Assembly: GCF_040807025.1 (NCBI RefSeq)
Contig: NC_090951.1
Span: forward strand, 4,464,001 to 4,528,000
Origin: Struthio camelus
Lineage: Eukaryota; Chordata; Aves; Struthioniformes; Struthionidae
Reading direction: 5' to 3'
Length of the DNA: 64,000 nucleotides
Below the pieces are notes generated by a model. The model was not told where the DNA came from, searched no databases, and saw nothing but the letters and a program-made list of their open reading frames with translations. Positions 61,567-64,000 of this stretch are shown piece after piece. Position 1 is the stretch's first letter. The number at the start of each line of letters is the position of its first letter. Made by a program: the position numbers and the translations under genes.

Positions 61567-64000
61567 CTAAAAAATAAGAGAGAAGGATCTTTGTTAAAGA
61601 AGGATTAAATTCGATGCCATTAAGTAAATTCATGGTATAATTTATTAAGATACTGGCATTTAAAGTGACTTGTGTGTTGGGAGCTAGAAACTCACGTGTT
61701 CGCACCCCAACTCTCACTTCAATTCCCCCTTCTGTCTTTAGCAAACTACCTCAGGCTCTGCAACAGTATACAATGTGTTTCCAAAGAACAAACTCCAGTT
61801 CATGGTGTGACTAGTTTTAAACCAAAATACTTACAGTCAAATGTTGCAACAGTACACTCAAGTCCTGTTTTACCTTCTGTAACACCACATATACCTACCT
61901 TCCACAACAGAAAAGGCAAGATCTTTCTTTGCAGAGTTTTGCTAAACCACTAGGTGCGAAGTTTCAGCATACTTACTCAAATGTGAGTTATGTAAGGCTC
62001 TAATGGTATCACTACTTGAGCACACAAGTAGTCCCACTGAACTGAAACAACCTAGGTTCTCATCTACCCTTTTTGATATCTTATGTCTGCATGTGTATGA
62101 AAAAGCACAAGTACCTAAACAGACCACAAAAAAACTCATGCTAAAATGAGGATTTAGAATTAGTTCACAGAAATGAAGCATTCTCAACAAAAAGGTCTCA
62201 AAGGTTGGCTTTTCATCAGATTGGAGTTTCTCTGAACCTCCGCTACCAATGCTGATTAGCTGAATAGCATCTAAACATTCAAGACAGGAAGGTAATCAGC
62301 ATGGCAGACATACCAAGACAGAAAGATGATTTGAACAAGGAGTTGAATAAACTGACAAAATAGAGAGCTGGAAGATATCACAGACTACACAATCTTGGCA
62401 TGTGAAAGGATATAATACTTTAAGTCACTAGTCACAAGTATTACGGGTATGGATAAAAGCAGGTCAGTAGTTCTTCAGTACACTACATCACAGCTTCCCA
62501 CTCTCAGCAATCTTCAGTGTACTCTTTGATGGCCATTCTTTGCTATTCTCCAGCCTTCAGTCAGAAAACTGGGGAAGGCATCAGCTTTATCAATATCTTA
62601 TTCATGGTAAATCCTTAACTTAGATGTAACAAGATATAACTAACGAGACTAGGAGCCGAACTGCAGAAAAAGGTTCTTAAAATTTGAAATATCCCTATAT
62701 CTACCTGTAACTCTACCAGAGCGCAGACTGTTTTGCCACAAATTCTAGACACTGTAATCAAAACACAGTGGTTTTTTTAGGCTTCAAAGGATTTTTTTTT
62801 CCCCCAAAACAAACTCATCTACCTGCTGTATGCATGACTCTCAGCCATCTACATTTGTAAATTTCAAAGTTTAAGCTTAAGCTAAATTCACTAGTAATTA
62901 TGAAAATTTAGTTCTCTTAAACTACACACAGAAATTGATTTATGTGTATCACTTCCACATGTGAAAATAGTTTAAGCGTTTTAATGGTCTTCAGGAATTT
63001 TAACAAATCTTAATAGAATCTGGTGTAGTCTGCAAACAATTTTACCAATCAAAACAAACCAAAATATCTGCTTAACAGTTAATCCTTTAAATAACATAAA
63101 AAACCTACTACTAACTACCAGTACAACACTCCAACAGAACAGAACTCCTAAATTAAATTTCATTGAATGGCTTCACAGTTCTTGGCATAGGACTTAAACT
63201 TGGTTTATGCTCTCAATATAACTGAGCCATTTTTATTCAGTAACATAACAACTAGGATTTATCACCTTCCAGAAACATGCTGAATCATAACTAAATTATG
63301 TTTTTGGGAGACATTTTTGATGCACTCGCGCAAAACAAAGAAACTACACAACTATAGACTGTTAAAAACAACACTAATCCAACTTTAATTCCCCCATATA
63401 ACAATATATTCTTTTTCTTTTATCAATATTCTTAACCAGAGTACTGTAGGCCCAGTGCTTCTTTCAGAGCAAAAGTGCTGTTTTTTCATTAGGCAACACA
63501 AGCCAACATTAAATAAAGTGATTATTAATATTAAACAATGAAACGTTCACACAAGGAAACACTCACTGTGCCTGTGCAAATGTTTCTCCACAACTGAAAA
63601 CAGGATAGGAAAAATTTGCTAACATCTAATCCAGAAATTAATCTTAGTTAGACTATAATGCAAAAAAACCCATCGCGTTTCCGCACAGGCAAATATCCCT
63701 TACCATTTGGGTATGAAGAAATCAGAACTTTATTTGACTTTATGAAGCTTTACTTAACAGTGCTGTATATCTGCAAACACAAAGTCAGTCAGTTAACAGT
63801 TTCTTGTGTCACAAATGAAGACTGAGAAAGATACCGTTTCAAAAGAAAGGTATCAGGCCGTATAACTGATGAAACTAAACCTACCTAAATAAATCTACCT
63901 TCCTATTCTCTACCTCTTCAGAGAATCTAGTCTCCCAACAGACTTCTGCAGGTTGCACATACAGCACCCTCTGCCAGGATGACTGAAGGTTTCCGCCACT
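61567..64000 (-). other. USP10 intron 1 (partial)
   Basis: No exon ending in the expected N-terminal codons (human MALHSPQ) and no CpG-rich promoter is present up to the window end, so the first exon and promoter lie further right. AT-rich, with no repeat recognised. Confidence 0.75.

Overview
The window is vertebrate nuclear DNA, almost certainly from a bird. It is AT-rich and intron-dense, carries CR1 LINE fragments at several ages including one with the typical CR1 3' octamer end, and holds parts of two genes that are also neighbours on human 16q24. Both genes are on the minus strand. The upstream one, USP10, occupies about 25.67 kb to beyond 64 kb. The downstream one, CRISPLD2, runs from beyond position 1 to a likely promoter near 14.1-15.5 kb. 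This head-to-tail order and shared orientation match the human USP10-CRISPLD2 pair.

Layout from the left: 1-9666 holds CRISPLD2 coding exons 2-5 and their introns. They encode residues 1-203: signal peptide, an RSKR furin-like site and most of the CAP domain. The later exons, with the two LCCL domains, lie left of the window. A putative non-coding first exon ends at 13966 with a consensus donor, next to a GC-rich promoter region at about 14.35-15.5 kb. Positions 15.5-25.6 kb are intergenic with no recognised gene; one exon-like segment lies at 20084-20193. From 25.66 kb the USP10 polyadenylation site, 3' UTR and coding exons 14 down to 2 follow, ending at 61566. Only the short first coding exon, probably about seven codons, and the USP10 promoter are missing on the right.

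All thirteen visible USP10 coding exons join in frame. They give 787 residues, or about 794 with a human-like first exon, against 798 in human. The catalytic Cys, His and Asp regions are intact, so the gene looks functional. The two genes share no obvious pathway: USP10 is an intracellular ubiquitin-specific protease of the stress-granule/p53 axis, and CRISPLD2 is a secreted CAP/LCCL glycoprotein.

I found no previously undescribed system. The most interesting observations are changes in the regulatory N-terminus of USP10. The two human ATM target motifs are absent, the human AMPK target serine is an aspartate, the G3BP-binding FGDF motif reads FGEF, and exon 3 has in-frame tandem splice donors. 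No RNA genes, CRISPR arrays or bacterial features were seen.
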